Positions 18,945 through 28,655 of a stretch of 64,000 nt of DNA are shown here, one piece after another; positions within the stretch are counted from its first letter, which is position 1, and the number at the start of each line of letters is the position of its first letter. Under the pieces are notes generated by a model that searched no databases, was not told where the DNA came from, and saw only the letters and a list, made by a program, of their open reading frames with translations. This DNA is from Cytobacillus oceanisediminis 2691 (GTDB lineage Bacteria; Bacillota; Bacilli; Bacillales; Cytobacillaceae): assembly GCF_000294775.2 (NCBI RefSeq), contig NZ_CP015506.1, positions 4,501,501-4,565,500 on the forward strand, in the 5' to 3' direction. The translations under genes and the position numbers were made by a program.

Positions 18945-19148
18945 TCTGTCCGCTGATTTCAGCACGGGGCACTTGCTTTCCGCGGAGCGGGCGGTGAGCC
19001 TCCTCGTCGCTTTGCGCCTGCGGGGTCTCACCTGTCCCACTGCTCCCGCAGGACGTTGAATAAACTTCCTCGACTGAACACCGCACGAAGAAAATGCGCC
19101 AGAATTTTTCGAGGATCAAGTACCCTCCGCTCCAATCAACTCAGTGCT
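18945..19148 (+). repeat. Interspersed repeat family A, long copy 1
   Basis: About 200 bp: CGCTGATTTCAGCACGGGGCAC, CTTTCCGCGGAGCGGGCGG, GCGCCTGCGGGGTCTCACC, TGCTCCCGCAGGACGTTGAA, GAACACCGCACGAAGAAAATGCG, TTTTTCGAGGATCAAGTACC and CTCCGCTCCAATCAACTCAGTG. It is nearly superposable on the copy at 25755. It lies between the ytgP stop codon and the pseudouridine synthase start codon. The 62-codon minus-strand frame inside it is not a gene. Confidence 0.82.
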
Positions 19149-19191
19149 TTGTATATTGTTATCTAAAACCAAATCCTAAACATTTTTTAAA

Positions 19192-19221
19192 AAAGGCCCC
19201 CATCACGGAGACCTTCTATTT
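19192..19221 (-). terminator. Terminator of ytgP
   Basis: GAAGGTCTCCGTGATGGGGGCCTTTTTTAAAAAATG on the minus strand: an imperfect stem followed by a T-run, immediately after the ytgP stop codon. Confidence 0.65.
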
Positions 19222-20838
19222 TTAAGCCTTCAATCTTAACTTCTTAAGCATTCTATCGACTCTTGATCCAAACAGGAGATAGATTAATTTAGTTCTGAAG
19301 CTTAGGTAGAAATAGACTCCCGCTCCAGCTGCTGCGCAGGTGATGACAATGATGATAGCCTGAAAATTGGATGCCGGCGATAAGAAGGCAGTTGTGATTT
19401 TATAAACCACGCCTGCAGCAATGTACATGCATGCAGTAAATAATACAATCAGCATTCCTCGTCTTAAGACAAGCTTGAAAGGATATTTTGCAAATGTTTT
19501 AATTACGAAAAGGTTAATTAAAATAGCTACGATATAGCCAAGAGCGGTTGCAAATACGGCTCCCTGTGTTTCGAACAGTTTTATGAGCGGAATATTCAAT
19601 GACAGCTTTACAAGCAGGCCTGTCAGCAAACTTAAAATTGTAAAACGCTGTTCATTGATTCCCTGCAGAATGGCTGCAGTTACCGAAAAATAAGCAAAGA
19701 GAATCGCCACTGGGGCATAAGTTCTTAGCACTTCAGTACCCAAATCCTTATGCTCATAAAACAGGGTGAAAACCGGCTCGGCAAGCAGGGACAATCCTGC
19801 TACGGCAGGAAGAGTCAGAAAGAGAAGCACCTGGAAAGTCTGGTTAAGCTGGCGGTTTAAATCTGACCTATCTTCTTCCATAAATGCTTTCGTCACACTT
19901 GGCACAAGCGTCAGCGAGAAAGCTGTGGCAAGCGAGACAGGAATGATGACCAGCTTATGCGTCTCAAAGTTCAGGACAGAAAAGGCTGCAACTGCATTTT
20001 TCGATTCACCGATGGCATCCATCGCCCTGGTAAATGTTATCTGATCGATAAACTGAAAGAGAGGATTCGCGAGACCCACAAATACAAATGGTGCGGCATA
20101 AAGAATGATTTCTTTATAAATTTCCTTTAGGGAAATGTCAACGGTTCCTTTATCTTCTTCAAGCATTTTATCCAAATGCGGCTTACGTTTATACCAATAC
20201 CAGAATAATACCCCGAGGCTTCCGAGTCCGCCAATAAAGGCAGCAAAGGTGGCGACACTGATCGCGGCAGTCAGTGAACCTTTCATTACATTTAAAACGA
20301 CATATGCACCTGCAAGAACGAACAGGATGCGGACAATCTGCTCCACAACCTGTGAAACAGCAGTAGGACCCATTGACTGATGTCCCTGAAAGAACCCTCT
20401 TATCAAACTCATGAACGGAATAATAATCAGGGCAAATGATACCGCTCTAATTACAGTTGTTACATCTTTAACACTAACTTCAACGTCTTTTCCTGCCAAG
20501 GTCATTTCGGCAACTGCCGGAGCAAGGAAGAATAGGATCAGGAATGAAATGATTCCGCTTGCCGTCATGACCGCCAGGCCTGATTTGAACAGCTTTCTTC
20601 CGACTGCATATTCCTCTATTGCATTATATTTAGAGATAAATTTTGAAACAGCAAGCGGAACCCCAGCTGTTGCAACACTAATAAAGATTGTATAAGGTGT
20701 ATACGAAAAGGAATAAAGGGCTGTCCCTTCCTTCCCGACAATTTGGTAAAAAGGAATAACATAAAACAAACCAAGAACCTTCGAGATAATTGTGCCAAGC
20801 GTAAGGATGAAGGTTCCCTTTAAGAGCTTAGATGACAT
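19222..20838 (-). CDS. ytgP: MOP-superfamily polysaccharide/lipid flippase YtgP
   Basis: A 538-residue polytopic membrane protein with about 14 hydrophobic segments and the start LLKGTFILTLGTIISKVLGLFYVIPFYQIVGKEG, typical of the MviN/SpoVB/YtgP branch. In Bacillus, YtgP (MurJ) flips lipid II for peptidoglycan synthesis, redundantly with Amj. The ATG follows GGAAGGGATTAT. The family B repeat begins about 20 bp upstream of this start codon, so the ytgP leader or promoter must lie in or beyond it. SpoVB is a close paralogue and cannot be fully excluded. Confidence 0.88.
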   Translation of the reverse strand: MSSKLLKGTFILTLGTIISKVLGLFYVIPFYQIVGKEGTALYSFSYTPYTIFISVATAGVPLAVSKFISKYNAIEEYAVGRKLFKSGLAVMTASGIISFLILFFLAPAVAEMTLAGKDVEVSVKDVTTVIRAVSFALIIIPFMSLIRGFFQGHQSMGPTAVSQVVEQIVRILFVLAGAYVVLNVMKGSLTAAISVATFAAFIGGLGSLGVLFWYWYKRKPHLDKMLEEDKGTVDISLKEIYKEIILYAAPFVFVGLANPLFQFIDQITFTRAMDAIGESKNAVAAFSVLNFETHKLVIIPVSLATAFSLTLVPSVTKAFMEEDRSDLNRQLNQTFQVLLFLTLPAVAGLSLLAEPVFTLFYEHKDLGTEVLRTYAPVAILFAYFSVTAAILQGINEQRFTILSLLTGLLVKLSLNIPLIKLFETQGAVFATALGYIVAILINLFVIKTFAKYPFKLVLRRGMLIVLFTACMYIAAGVVYKITTAFLSPASNFQAIIIVITCAAAGAGVYFYLSFRTKLIYLLFGSRVDRMLKKLRLKA

Positions 20839-20860
20839 ATAATCCCTTCCTTTATGAAAT

Positions 20861-20980
20861 GCGGAAGCGCTTTGCCCACCCCCGGTAGGCGCTCCTCCTA
20901 AAAGCCAGCGCTTTTAGCCGTGCGATGATAAAGCTATCGAAGCGTTCCTTGTGGAGCCAGACAGTTATCGACTTTCAAAG
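20861..20980 (+). repeat. Interspersed repeat family B, copy 3 (short)
   Basis: GCGGAAGCGCTTTGCCCACC head, then GGTAGGCGCTCCTCC, TAGCCGTGCGATGATAAAGCTATCGAAGC and CCAGACAGTTATCGACTTT. It lacks the GCAGACTAAGATCGCC and CAAGCACAAGACG modules. It sits directly upstream of the ytgP ribosome site, in the opposite orientation to ytgP. Confidence 0.78.
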
Positions 20981-21220
20981 CTTTCTCTCTTATTTAAAAA
21001 CCTGCAGCATGCAGCTTTTACAGCCTGTGATTGCCAAAACAATTCGCAGTAAGTTCGTCAATTTTCTATCTTTTTAGACACACTATTTGTAGTGTACTCT
21101 TCTTGCAGAGGAAATTCCACTTGCAATACCGTATTATGGGGCATTATTTTTAGAAATAGGATATTTGATTTATAATGGAGCTATTGCTTTTTTAGCGAAT
21201 CAAGATAAGTTGGTGAAAAT

Positions 21221-22489
21221 ATGAAATATGATGTAATAGTTATAGGCGGGGGTCCTTCGGGATTGATGGCAGCAATCGGTGCTGCGGAACAGAAGGCAAA
21301 AGTACTGCTGATTGACAAAGGAACCAAGCTTGGAAGGAAGCTTGCCATTTCCGGAGGGGGCAGGTGCAATGTCACAAACAGGCTTCCAGTGGACGAGATC
21401 ATTAAGCATATTCCTGGCAATGGCCGGTTTTTGTACAGTGCATTCTCCATTTTCAGCAATGAAGATATTATCCGCTTCTTTGAGAATTTAGGAATTAAGC
21501 TGAAAGAAGAAGATCACGGACGGATGTTTCCTGTTACCGACAAAGCGCAATCTGTTGTTGATGCCTTGATTTCAAGGCTGAAGGAGCTGAAAGTCGATAT
21601 CAAGACGAATAGCCCTATCCAGGATGTTCACTATGAAAATGGGAGGGTGAAATCGGTAGAATTAAAAACAGGCGATGTATATGAAGCAGATTCAGTTGTG
21701 GTTGCCGTAGGAGGGAAATCAGTCCCTCATACCGGCTCAACCGGCGACGGCTATGCTTGGGCGGAAAAAGCAGGCCATACGATTACAGAGCTTTTCCCAA
21801 CCGAGGTTCCGCTGACATCTTCTGAGAACTTTATTAAAGAAAAAATACTGCAGGGATTGTCGCTCCGGAATGTGGCGCTTAGTGTTTTAAACCCTAAAGG
21901 AAAAGCGCTTATAACCCATCGGATGGATATGATTTTTACCCATATTGGCATTAGCGGCCCGGCCGTCTTGCGCTGCAGCCAATATGCGGTGAGAGCGATG
22001 AAGAAGTGGAATTTAAAAGAAGTGGTCATGAATTTGGACGCAATCCCGGATACAAAAGAAGAGCCTCTTTTTCAGGAAGTGTCCAAAAAGATCAAAGAAG
22101 ATCCAAAGAAAAGTATGAAGAATCTCTTAAAAGGGATGCTTCCTGAAAGATATCTTTTGTTTCTTCTTGAGCAGAACGGAATTGATCCGTCCTCACAGGG
22201 AGCTGCGATTTCAAACGAAAAGATCAGAAGCTTTGTTAAAGCCTGCAAATCTTTTCAGTTTAAAGTAAATGGGACATTGCCTCTCGATAAAGCCTTTGTT
22301 ACCGGCGGAGGGGTTTCCGTCAAAGAAATTGAACCGCAAACAATGGCTTCAAAATTGATGGAAGGACTTTTCTTCTGCGGAGAAATCCTGGACATCCATG
22401 GCTACACAGGCGGATATAATATTACATCCGCACTTGTAACAGGCAGGTTAGCCGGATTAAACGCAGCAGTCTCAGCTAGGATTGTATAA
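21221..22489 (+). CDS. ytfP: HI0933-family NAD(P)/FAD-dependent oxidoreductase YtfP
   Basis: A 422-residue flavoprotein. The FAD Rossmann loop [15 protein letters not shown] is at 7-21, with [23 protein letters not shown] after it. The C-terminal motif [17 protein letters not shown], with LVTGRLAG, is the family hallmark. The reaction is unknown; related proteins bind FAD tightly. TATAAT at 21171-21176 is a plausible -10 box, but the -35 is weak. A bidirectional terminator separates it from cse60. Confidence 0.88.
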   Translation: MKYDVIVIGGGPSGLMAAIGAAEQKAKVLLIDKGTKLGRKLAISGGGRCNVTNRLPVDEIIKHIPGNGRFLYSAFSIFSNEDIIRFFENLGIKLKEEDHGRMFPVTDKAQSVVDALISRLKELKVDIKTNSPIQDVHYENGRVKSVELKTGDVYEADSVVVAVGGKSVPHTGSTGDGYAWAEKAGHTITELFPTEVPLTSSENFIKEKILQGLSLRNVALSVLNPKGKALITHRMDMIFTHIGISGPAVLRCSQYAVRAMKKWNLKEVVMNLDAIPDTKEEPLFQEVSKKIKEDPKKSMKNLLKGMLPERYLLFLLEQNGIDPSSQGAAISNEKIRSFVKACKSFQFKVNGTLPLDKAFVTGGGVSVKEIEPQTMASKLMEGLFFCGEILDIHGYTGGYNITSALVTGRLAGLNAAVSARIV

Positions 22490-22493
22490 TAAA

Positions 22494-22532
22494 GATAGAG
22501 CCTGATGCTCCTCAGACATCAGGCTCTATATA
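22494..22532. terminator. Bidirectional terminator ytfP/cse60
   Basis: GATAGAGCCTGATG, CTCCTCAGA, CATCAGGCTCTATAT. A strong stem between convergent genes that overlaps the last codons of cse60. Confidence 0.85.
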
Positions 22533-22701
22533 TAACCATGGCAGAGAAACAATAAATTTGTTCATCTTCGTCCTCTTGCACTGCGGCAACATTATATTTA
22601 ATATCCAGCAGCTTTTTTTCTTCCATCTTCTCCAGAAAATGATTCATATCCTTTTCCAGGTCTTTTTCATGTTCATGATCAAATAGCTTTACCTTAATCA
22701 C
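22519..22701 (-). CDS. cse60: Sporulation protein Cse60
   Basis: A 60-residue acidic protein (KVKLFDHEHEKDLEKDMNHFLEK...YNVAA..IYCFSAMVIY) that matches, from memory, Cse60 of Bacillus: a small protein made in the mother cell under sigma-E, function unknown. The start is GTG at 22701 with AAGGAAG upstream. I could not identify a sigma-E promoter with confidence. Its stop codon region is shared with the bidirectional terminator. Its presence supports a spore-forming host. Confidence 0.82.
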   Translation of the reverse strand: MIKVKLFDHEHEKDLEKDMNHFLEKMEEKKLLDIKYNVAAVQEDEDEQIYCFSAMVIYRA

Positions 22702-22765
22702 AGGAAACTTCCTTTCTTAGTTTTTTATCAGTTTGTACAATTTTCTGAATTTTTAAAACCGAAAC

Positions 22766-22798
22766 ATAAAAAAAACGAAGCCTGCTGCGGCTCCGCTC
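22766..22798 (-). terminator. Terminator of ytwF
   Basis: AGCCGCAGCAGGCT stem followed by TCGTTTTTTTTATG on the minus strand, immediately after the rhodanese gene. Confidence 0.75.
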
Positions 22799-22802
22799 TT
22801 CT

Positions 22803-23108
22803 CTATTTTGTTTCACCCTGCCAGTTCAGCATGCCCCCGGTCATATTGCGGACTTTATATCCCTGGTCCTGCAAATAGTGGCATACGTTTCCGCTGCGAT
22901 TGCCAGAACGGCAAATAATGATGTACTCCGTATCTTTATCAAATTTATCAAGATTCTCAGGTATCGTGCCCATACGGATATGTCTCGCCCCTGGAATCAT
23001 GCCGGATGCAACCTCTTCATCTTCCCTTACATCGACAAGCTCAAGTTTCTCCCCTTCTTCAAGCTTTTTTTGCAATTCTTCTGTTGTTATCTCTTCAATA
23101 CGGTCCAA
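22803..23108 (-). CDS. ytwF: Rhodanese-like sulfurtransferase YtwF
   Basis: A 101-residue single-domain rhodanese. The active-site loop ICRSGNRSGN holds the sulfur-carrying Cys (C66), and LVDVREDEEVASGMIPGARHI is the typical N-terminal motif. It probably transfers sulfane sulfur; the partner is unknown. I chose the TTG start at 23108, with AAAGGGTG upstream; the open frame extends to an ATG at 23168, which has no ribosome site and would add 20 residues unlike the family. It lies just downstream of leuS. Confidence 0.82.
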   Translation of the reverse strand: MDRIEEITTEELQKKLEEGEKLELVDVREDEEVASGMIPGARHIRMGTIPENLDKFDKDTEYIIICRSGNRSGNVCHYLQDQGYKVRNMTGGMLNWQGETK

Positions 23109-23227
23109 TCCTAACACCCTTTCTGGAAAGCCTTTTAAATAGCACTTAACATTAAATAATGCTGCCAATTCTATAATACCCTATATGGGACGAAAAATAT
23201 AAACGGGACGTTTCTAAAACACAAATA

Positions 23228-23263
23228 CAAAAACCACCTCTGACAAATAGAGGTGGTTTCATC
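23228..23263 (-). terminator. Terminator of leuS
   Basis: AACCACCTCT, loop, AGAGGTGGTTT, with a T-run on the minus strand (TTTTTGTATTTG), about 10 bp after the leuS stop codon. Confidence 0.85.
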
Positions 23264-23272
23264 TGATATAAC

Positions 23273-25690
23273 TTAATTCGCAACGATATTCACAAGTTTA
23301 CCTGGCACCGCGATGACTTTACGGACGGTTTTTCCGTCAATTTGTTCTTTTACTTTGTCATCGCCCATTGCGATTTGCTCCAATAGGTCTTTTTTGGCAT
23401 CGGCAGGAACCATAAGCTTTGCTTTAACTTTACCGTTGATTTGGATAACGATTTCGACTTCATCATCTATCATTTTGGCTTCATCATATGCAGGCCAAGC
23501 TTCATAAGCAATGGATTCACCATGGCCTAATTTAGACCAAAGCTCTTCGGACATGTGTGGAGCAATAGGTGAAAGCATTTTAACAAAGCCTTCTGCAAAG
23601 ATCTTTGGAAGCACATCTGCTTTATATGCTTCATTGATGAATACCATCATTTGAGAAATAGCTGTGTTGAAACGCAGCCCTTCGTAGTCCTCAGTTACTT
23701 TTTTCACTGTTTGGTGGTAAACCTTTTCAAGGCTGCTGCCTTCTTCAATGTCCTGAATTCCCTGGCTTAATTCGCCAGTCTCTTCCACAAACAAACGCCA
23801 GATGCGGTCAAGGAATCTTCTTGAACCATCCAATCCATTTGTAGACCATGCGATGGAAGCTTCAAGAGGCCCCATGAACATTTCGTATAGACGAAGAGTA
23901 TCAGCACCATGGCTTGCTACAATTTCATCCGGATTAACGACATTGCCTTTTGATTTACTCATTTTTTCATTATTTTCCCCAAGAATCATACCTTGGTTAA
24001 ATAACTTTTGGAACGGTTCCTTCGTATGGACAATTCCCACATCATAAAGGACCTTGTGCCAGAAGCGGGCATATAGGAGATGAAGAACCGCATGTTCAGC
24101 TCCGCCGATATAAATATCAACCGGAAGCCATTCTTTTAATTTCTCAGGATCTGCAAGAGCTTCACTGTTTTTCGGATCAATATAGCGAAGATAGTACCAG
24201 CAGCTGCCTGCCCATTGTGGCATTGTGTTCGTTTCCCTGCGGCCCTTCTTGCCTGTTTCAGGATCCACGACATTAACCCACTCATCGATGTTGGCTAATG
24301 GTGACTCTCCAGTGCCGGATGGTTTGATTTCCGTTGTTTTTGGAAGCACTAATGGCAGCTGATCTTCCGGCACGGCAGTCATTGTGCCATCTTCCCAGTG
24401 GATCACTGGAATCGGCTCGCCCCAATAACGCTGGCGGCTGAATAGCCAGTCACGAAGACGATAAGTAACCTTCTTAGTGCCAATGCCTTTCTCTTCAAGC
24501 CATGCGATCATTTTCTCAATCGCTTCCTCTTTGTTTAATCCATCAAGGAAACCTGAGTTAACATGCTCGCCATCGCCAGTGTATGCTTCTTTTCCAACTT
24601 CTCCGCCGGCAACGACTTCTTTAATAGGCAGATCAAATTGCTTGGCGAACTCATAGTCGCGCTCGTCATGGGCTGGAACCGCCATGATGGCCCCAGTTCC
24701 ATAGCTGGCTAAAACATAATCTGCAATCCAGATTGGCATTTTTTCGCCATTGACCGGGTTAATCGCATAAGCACCAGTGAAGACACCTGTTTTTTCTTTA
24801 GCAAGATCTGTCCGCTCGAGATCGCTCTTGCTCTTTACTTTGTCAATGTAAGCCTGAACTGCCTCGCGCTGCCCATCTGCTGTGATTTTTTCAACAAGCG
24901 CATGTTCTGGAGCAAGAACAGCATATGTTGCACCATATAATGTGTCAGGTCGTGTTGTGAAAACAGTGAACGTTCCATCATGGCCTTCAATATTGAACGT
25001 TACTTCTGCTCCTTCAGAACGGCCGATCCAGTTTCGCTGCATATCTTTAAGGCTCTCTGGCCAATCCAATAAATCAAGATCTTCAAGCAGGCGATCAGCA
25101 TAAGCCGTAATTTTTAGCATCCACTGTCTCATTGGACGGCGTTCTACCGGATGGCCTCCTCGTTCACTTTTTCCGTCGATGACCTCTTCATTTGCAAGTA
25201 CTGTTCCAAGTGCGGGACACCAGTTAACAGCTACTTCATCGATATATGCAAGCCCTTTTTCATAAAGCTTTAAGAAAATCCACTGAGTCCATTTATAATA
25301 TTCAGGGTCTGTTGTGTTTACTTCACGATCCCAGTCATATGAAAAACCTAAAGCCTTAATCTGGCGTCGGAAGGTGTTGATATTCTTTTCTGTGAATTCA
25401 GCAGGATCGTTTCCTGTATCAAGGGCATATTGCTCGGCAGGCAAACCAAATGCATCCCAGCCCATTGGGTGAAGAACATTATAGCCTTGCATGCGCTTCA
25501 TGCGGGAAAGGATGTCTGTTGCCGTATATCCTTCCGGGTGACCGACATGAAGTCCTGCGCCTGAAGGATAAGGGAACATATCAAGCGCATAAAACTTGCG
25601 CTTGCCTTTATCTTCAGTTGTTTTAAAAGTTTTATTTTCTTCCCAGTAGCCTTGCCACTTTTTTTCAATCTCCTGATGATTGAAACTCAT
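23273..25690 (-). CDS. leuS: Leucyl-tRNA synthetase
   Basis: Class I aminoacyl-tRNA synthetase that charges tRNA-Leu. The 805 residues match the bacterial enzyme. The HIGH motif appears as HVGH (48-51), the editing domain (CP1) contains [12 protein letters not shown], and KMSKS is at about residue 580 ([10 protein letters not shown]). The ATG follows AGGAGGAAACAAAA. Expression is controlled by the T-box leader at 25983-26222. A family A repeat lies between that leader and the start codon. Confidence 0.97.
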   Translation of the reverse strand: MSFNHQEIEKKWQGYWEENKTFKTTEDKGKRKFYALDMFPYPSGAGLHVGHPEGYTATDILSRMKRMQGYNVLHPMGWDAFGLPAEQYALDTGNDPAEFTEKNINTFRRQIKALGFSYDWDREVNTTDPEYYKWTQWIFLKLYEKGLAYIDEVAVNWCPALGTVLANEEVIDGKSERGGHPVERRPMRQWMLKITAYADRLLEDLDLLDWPESLKDMQRNWIGRSEGAEVTFNIEGHDGTFTVFTTRPDTLYGATYAVLAPEHALVEKITADGQREAVQAYIDKVKSKSDLERTDLAKEKTGVFTGAYAINPVNGEKMPIWIADYVLASYGTGAIMAVPAHDERDYEFAKQFDLPIKEVVAGGEVGKEAYTGDGEHVNSGFLDGLNKEEAIEKMIAWLEEKGIGTKKVTYRLRDWLFSRQRYWGEPIPVIHWEDGTMTAVPEDQLPLVLPKTTEIKPSGTGESPLANIDEWVNVVDPETGKKGRRETNTMPQWAGSCWYYLRYIDPKNSEALADPEKLKEWLPVDIYIGGAEHAVLHLLYARFWHKVLYDVGIVHTKEPFQKLFNQGMILGENNEKMSKSKGNVVNPDEIVASHGADTLRLYEMFMGPLEASIAWSTNGLDGSRRFLDRIWRLFVEETGELSQGIQDIEEGSSLEKVYHQTVKKVTEDYEGLRFNTAISQMMVFINEAYKADVLPKIFAEGFVKMLSPIAPHMSEELWSKLGHGESIAYEAWPAYDEAKMIDDEVEIVIQINGKVKAKLMVPADAKKDLLEQIAMGDDKVKEQIDGKTVRKVIAVPGKLVNIVAN

Positions 25691-25754
25691 TTTTGTTTCC
25701 TCCTATTAATGAAAATAAAATCAGGCTCTTTTCTTATAAACCGTTTTTGGGCTT

Positions 25755-25968
25755 ATGAATATTGCCCGTTGATTTCAGCACGAGGCACTTAGCGAACCCG
25801 CGGGAGAGATGAGAGCCTCCCCGGCTTCGCCTGCGGGGTCTCTCACTTTCCTCACTACCCGCAGGACATTGAATAACCCTCCATGAATGAGCACCGCACG
25901 AAGAAAATGCGTCAGCATTTTCGAGGATCAAGTGCCCTCCGCTGCAATCAACTTTACGAAACAGCCTA
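25755..25968 (+). repeat. Interspersed repeat family A, long copy 2, inside the leuS leader
   Basis: GCCCGTTGATTTCAGCACGAGG through GCCTGCGGGGTCTCTCAC, CTACCCGCAGGACATTGAAT, GAGCACCGCACGAAGAAAATGCG, TTTTCGAGGATCAAGTGCC and CTCCGCTGCAATCAACTT. It is about 200 bp and close to the copy at 18945. It lies wholly between the T-box terminator and the leuS start codon, so every full-length leuS message should carry it as antisense sequence. Confidence 0.85.
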
Positions 25969-25982
25969 AAAAATATAATAAA

Positions 25983-26222
25983 AAACCTCTCATCCCAAAA
26001 AAGGGACGAGAGGATTATGTATAAATCTCCCGCGGTACCACCCACATTAGTGAACATGTCACTCGCTTCATTCATCCTTAACGCGGAAAACGGCAAGCAT
26101 TACTGGTACTTCACACTTGCTGCTCCAAGGCGAGTTCATGATGTGCCCGGCTGACTTGCACCTTCCGTCAACTCTCTATAACGGGCTATTGCACCACTAC
26201 TGCTCCTTATCTAAGCATTTTA
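25983..26222 (-). promoter_or_regulatory. T-box leucine leader of leuS
   Basis: A tRNA-sensing leader on the minus strand. The conserved T-box AATGTGGGTGGTACCGCGG is at 26029-26047, followed by the terminator stem CCTCTCGTCCC / GGGATGAGAGG with a T-run at about 25979-26013. Stem I sequence contains GAACTC at 26132-26137; CTC (26132-26134) is the likely leucine specifier, in the position expected after the AGTTGACGG..GGTGC segment. Uncharged tRNA-Leu should pair with both elements and allow read-through into leuS. Confidence 0.93.
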
Positions 26223-26331
26223 GTATAGGAATATGACTATTGTAATAAATTTCCCGCCAGGATGCAAGTAGGCTTATCCTGACAGGAATTTAATAACTAG
26301 AATATGCAATCTTTCAGAAAATGTGCCTGAT

Positions 26332-27108
26332 TTACTGAACAGTATATCCTCCATCGATAACTGCCGCCTGTCCTGTAATGCCTTTAGCTCCGTCACCAGC
26401 CAAAAAAATAGCATAATCTGCAATCTCTTCTACCTTCAGCAGCCTCTTTTGCGGCACTAAGGGATAAATGACTTCTTCCAGCGCTTTTTCAATAGGTACA
26501 TTTCTTGTTTTAGCAAGGTCATTCAGCTGATTTCTTACGAGTGGTGTATCCACATAGCCCGGGCATATGGCATTGACCGTAATGCCATCTTCAGCAGCTT
26601 CCAATGCTGCGACTTTAGTAAGGCCTATAACGCCATGCTTGGCACTGTTATAAGCTGCTTTCCCCGCGAATCCAACAAGACCGTTAATGGATGCCATGTT
26701 CAGGATACGGCCGGACTTTTGTTTTTTCATGACGGGCATGACATGTTTAATTGCCATGAACGGTGCAGTCAGCATTACTTTGATAAGAAACTCGAATTTT
26801 TCAGTAGGAAAGTCTTCAATAAAGGAAACATGCTGCAGCCCTGCATTGTTAATGAGCACATCCAAGGCACCGAATTGACTGACAGTTTCATTGATGGCCG
26901 ATTGTATATCAGACTCCAAGGTCACATCACATTTAAGCCCGATTGCTTCAAAACCTTCATTCTGCAAATTTTCTGCAGCTTTTTTCACAGCCTCTTCCTG
27001 AATATCTGTCAGAACGATTTTCGAGCCGTGTTCAGCAAATCTCTTGCCTATTTCATAGCCAATTCCCTGCGCTGCACCGGTTATAAAAACTACTTTATTT
27101 TGTACCAT
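26332..27108 (-). CDS. 3-hydroxybutyrate dehydrogenase
   Basis: NAD-dependent short-chain dehydrogenase, 258 residues, probably oxidising D-3-hydroxybutyrate to acetoacetate. The cofactor loop is TGAAQGIG (10-17), with NNAG at 87-90 and the catalytic S140, Y153 and K157 (YNSAK). LVRNQLNDLAKTR and the C-terminal ITGQAAVIDGGYTVQ match bacterial BDH. It follows gntP by 57 bp in the same direction, behind a sigma-54 promoter. The substrate assignment rests on family resemblance and on the GntP partner. Confidence 0.87.
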   Translation of the reverse strand: MVQNKVVFITGAAQGIGYEIGKRFAEHGSKIVLTDIQEEAVKKAAENLQNEGFEAIGLKCDVTLESDIQSAINETVSQFGALDVLINNAGLQHVSFIEDFPTEKFEFLIKVMLTAPFMAIKHVMPVMKKQKSGRILNMASINGLVGFAGKAAYNSAKHGVIGLTKVAALEAAEDGITVNAICPGYVDTPLVRNQLNDLAKTRNVPIEKALEEVIYPLVPQKRLLKVEEIADYAIFLAGDGAKGITGQAAVIDGGYTVQ

Positions 27109-27122
27109 GAATAAGCTCCTTT

Positions 27123-27157
27123 CAAAAACAAAGCCGGGGCTCTATTTTATGAGCCCC
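27123..27157 (-). terminator. Intercistronic hairpin between gntP and the dehydrogenase
   Basis: GGGGCTC (27151-27157) pairs with GAGCCCC (27136-27142) and is followed on the minus strand by GGCTTTGTTTTTG. It probably attenuates transcription between the two genes. Confidence 0.65.
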
Positions 27158-27165
27158 TGCCGAAA

Positions 27166-28485
27166 TTAGATTCCTAGACCGAGTGAGAATAATACAATCG
27201 CAAGTGCTAAACCAATCAGCGGAACGATTACTGTAACAGCCGCTACCGCTCCATATGCAGCCTGGTGAGATTCCCCGCAGATAGCCCGTACAGTGGTAAC
27301 GACATAGCCATTATGCGGCAAGGAATCCAGAGCACCGGATGAAATGGCTACTGTTCTGTGCAGGGCTTCTGCATTGACGCCCATGTCCATATAATGCGGG
27401 GCCAGAATCGGCAATGCGATGGCCTGCCCGCCTGAAGCTGAACCGGTCATGCCGGCGATAACACTTACTGCTATGGCACCGCCTATCAGCGGGCTCCCAG
27501 GAATGCTTGTCATCCAATCTACTGCTGTGGCAAATGCAGGAACTGCCTTTGCCACTCCGCCGAACCCGACAACAGCAGCTGTATTCCCAATCGCTATTAA
27601 TGCGCCTAATGTACCATCAGACACAGCATTCCAGAAATTTGTGAAATACTTTCTGTTCAATAGATATGTGGCAATAACTCCGCCCAGTAATGCAAGAATA
27701 AGTGCAGATTGTGCAAGAGAATCATGGAATACGAATGAGATAATTAAAACAACAGCCAATGGGAGAACCCCCATAAAAGGGTGCGGTAATTCCTTATTCT
27801 CAGTTACAGGATCCTGCTTTCGGGATTCAAAGGTTTCTCCTTTGTTTACAGCCTTTGTGATCATCCGCTTCAGCCACCAGTAGCCAAAAATCATCATGAA
27901 CACAGCGACAATTAAGCTGACTTCCCAGCCTGCATATGGAGTCGTTCCAAGAAATTCAATCGGGATCCAGTTTTGAATTTCCGGTGAACCCGCAGAAGTC
28001 ATCGTAAAAGTTACAGATCCAAAGGCAAGTGCTGCAGGGATGAACCTTCTTGGAAGATTTGCCTGTTTAAATAAACTTAATGCCATTGGATATACAGAGA
28101 AAGCAACTACGAATAAACTGACTCCGCCATAAGTTAAAATAGCACAGGAAGCGACAATGGCAAGAACGGCATATTTCATTCCGAACTTATCCACTACCAT
28201 TTTGGATACACTGTCGGCCGCGCCGCTGTCTTCCATTACCTTCCCAAAAATTGCACCCAATAGGAACATTAGGTACCATGATGTTACAAACCCTGAAAAG
28301 CCGGACATATAGTTCCCGACCAAATTGGCCTCCCCTTCACCTGCCAGCTGCGGAAATAATGGCATGCCGCTAAAAAGAGCTACAAACAAGGCAGATAGCG
28401 GTCCGACAACCAGCAGGTTCATTCCCCGCATAGTCAGGTAAATCAGCAGGGCAAGCCCGCCTATTAATCCAATCATACTTAGCAT
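27166..28485 (-). CDS. GntP-family permease (hydroxybutyrate/gluconate-type)
   Basis: A 439-residue polytopic membrane protein of the GntP family, with at least ten hydrophobic segments and motifs such as TYGGVSLFVVAF, GSASGGQAIALP and SGALDSLPHNGYVVTT. Relatives import gluconate or, in Bacillus yxjC-type clusters, hydroxybutyrate or acetoacetate-like acids. Its dehydrogenase partner points to 3-hydroxybutyrate. The ribosome site is AGGGGGAAATGAA. Transcription most likely starts at the sigma-54 promoter 100 bp upstream. Confidence 0.87.
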   Translation of the reverse strand: MLSMIGLIGGLALLIYLTMRGMNLLVVGPLSALFVALFSGMPLFPQLAGEGEANLVGNYMSGFSGFVTSWYLMFLLGAIFGKVMEDSGAADSVSKMVVDKFGMKYAVLAIVASCAILTYGGVSLFVVAFSVYPMALSLFKQANLPRRFIPAALAFGSVTFTMTSAGSPEIQNWIPIEFLGTTPYAGWEVSLIVAVFMMIFGYWWLKRMITKAVNKGETFESRKQDPVTENKELPHPFMGVLPLAVVLIISFVFHDSLAQSALILALLGGVIATYLLNRKYFTNFWNAVSDGTLGALIAIGNTAAVVGFGGVAKAVPAFATAVDWMTSIPGSPLIGGAIAVSVIAGMTGSASGGQAIALPILAPHYMDMGVNAEALHRTVAISSGALDSLPHNGYVVTTVRAICGESHQAAYGAVAAVTVIVPLIGLALAIVLFSLGLGI

Positions 28486-28586
28486 TTCATTTCCCCCTTT
28501 GTTTTAAAAATAAGAAAAGAACTTTTCATCCTCTTCCTGAAAACGCTTGCAAAAAATAACTGAAAAATAACTTGCTGAGAAATGAT

Positions 28587-28606
28587 AATGCAAGAGTCGT
28601 GCCAAC
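28587..28606 (-). promoter_or_regulatory. Sigma-54 (-24/-12) promoter of gntP-bdh
   Basis: Minus strand TTGGCACG-ACTC-TTGCATT, matching the sigma-54 consensus TGGCACG-N4-TTGCW exactly, with the invariant GG and GC at the right spacing. It is about 100 bp upstream of the gntP start codon. Confidence 0.93.
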
Positions 28607-28655
28607 ATGAAAGGCTTGTAGGTAAAGGGACTCGTGAACAATTAATGAATCATTT

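Noticed and set aside
25734..26096. A 120-codon minus-strand frame crossing the leuS leader
   Set aside because: It runs through the T-box, its terminator and the family A repeat, all of which are RNA or repeat features. No ribosome site.
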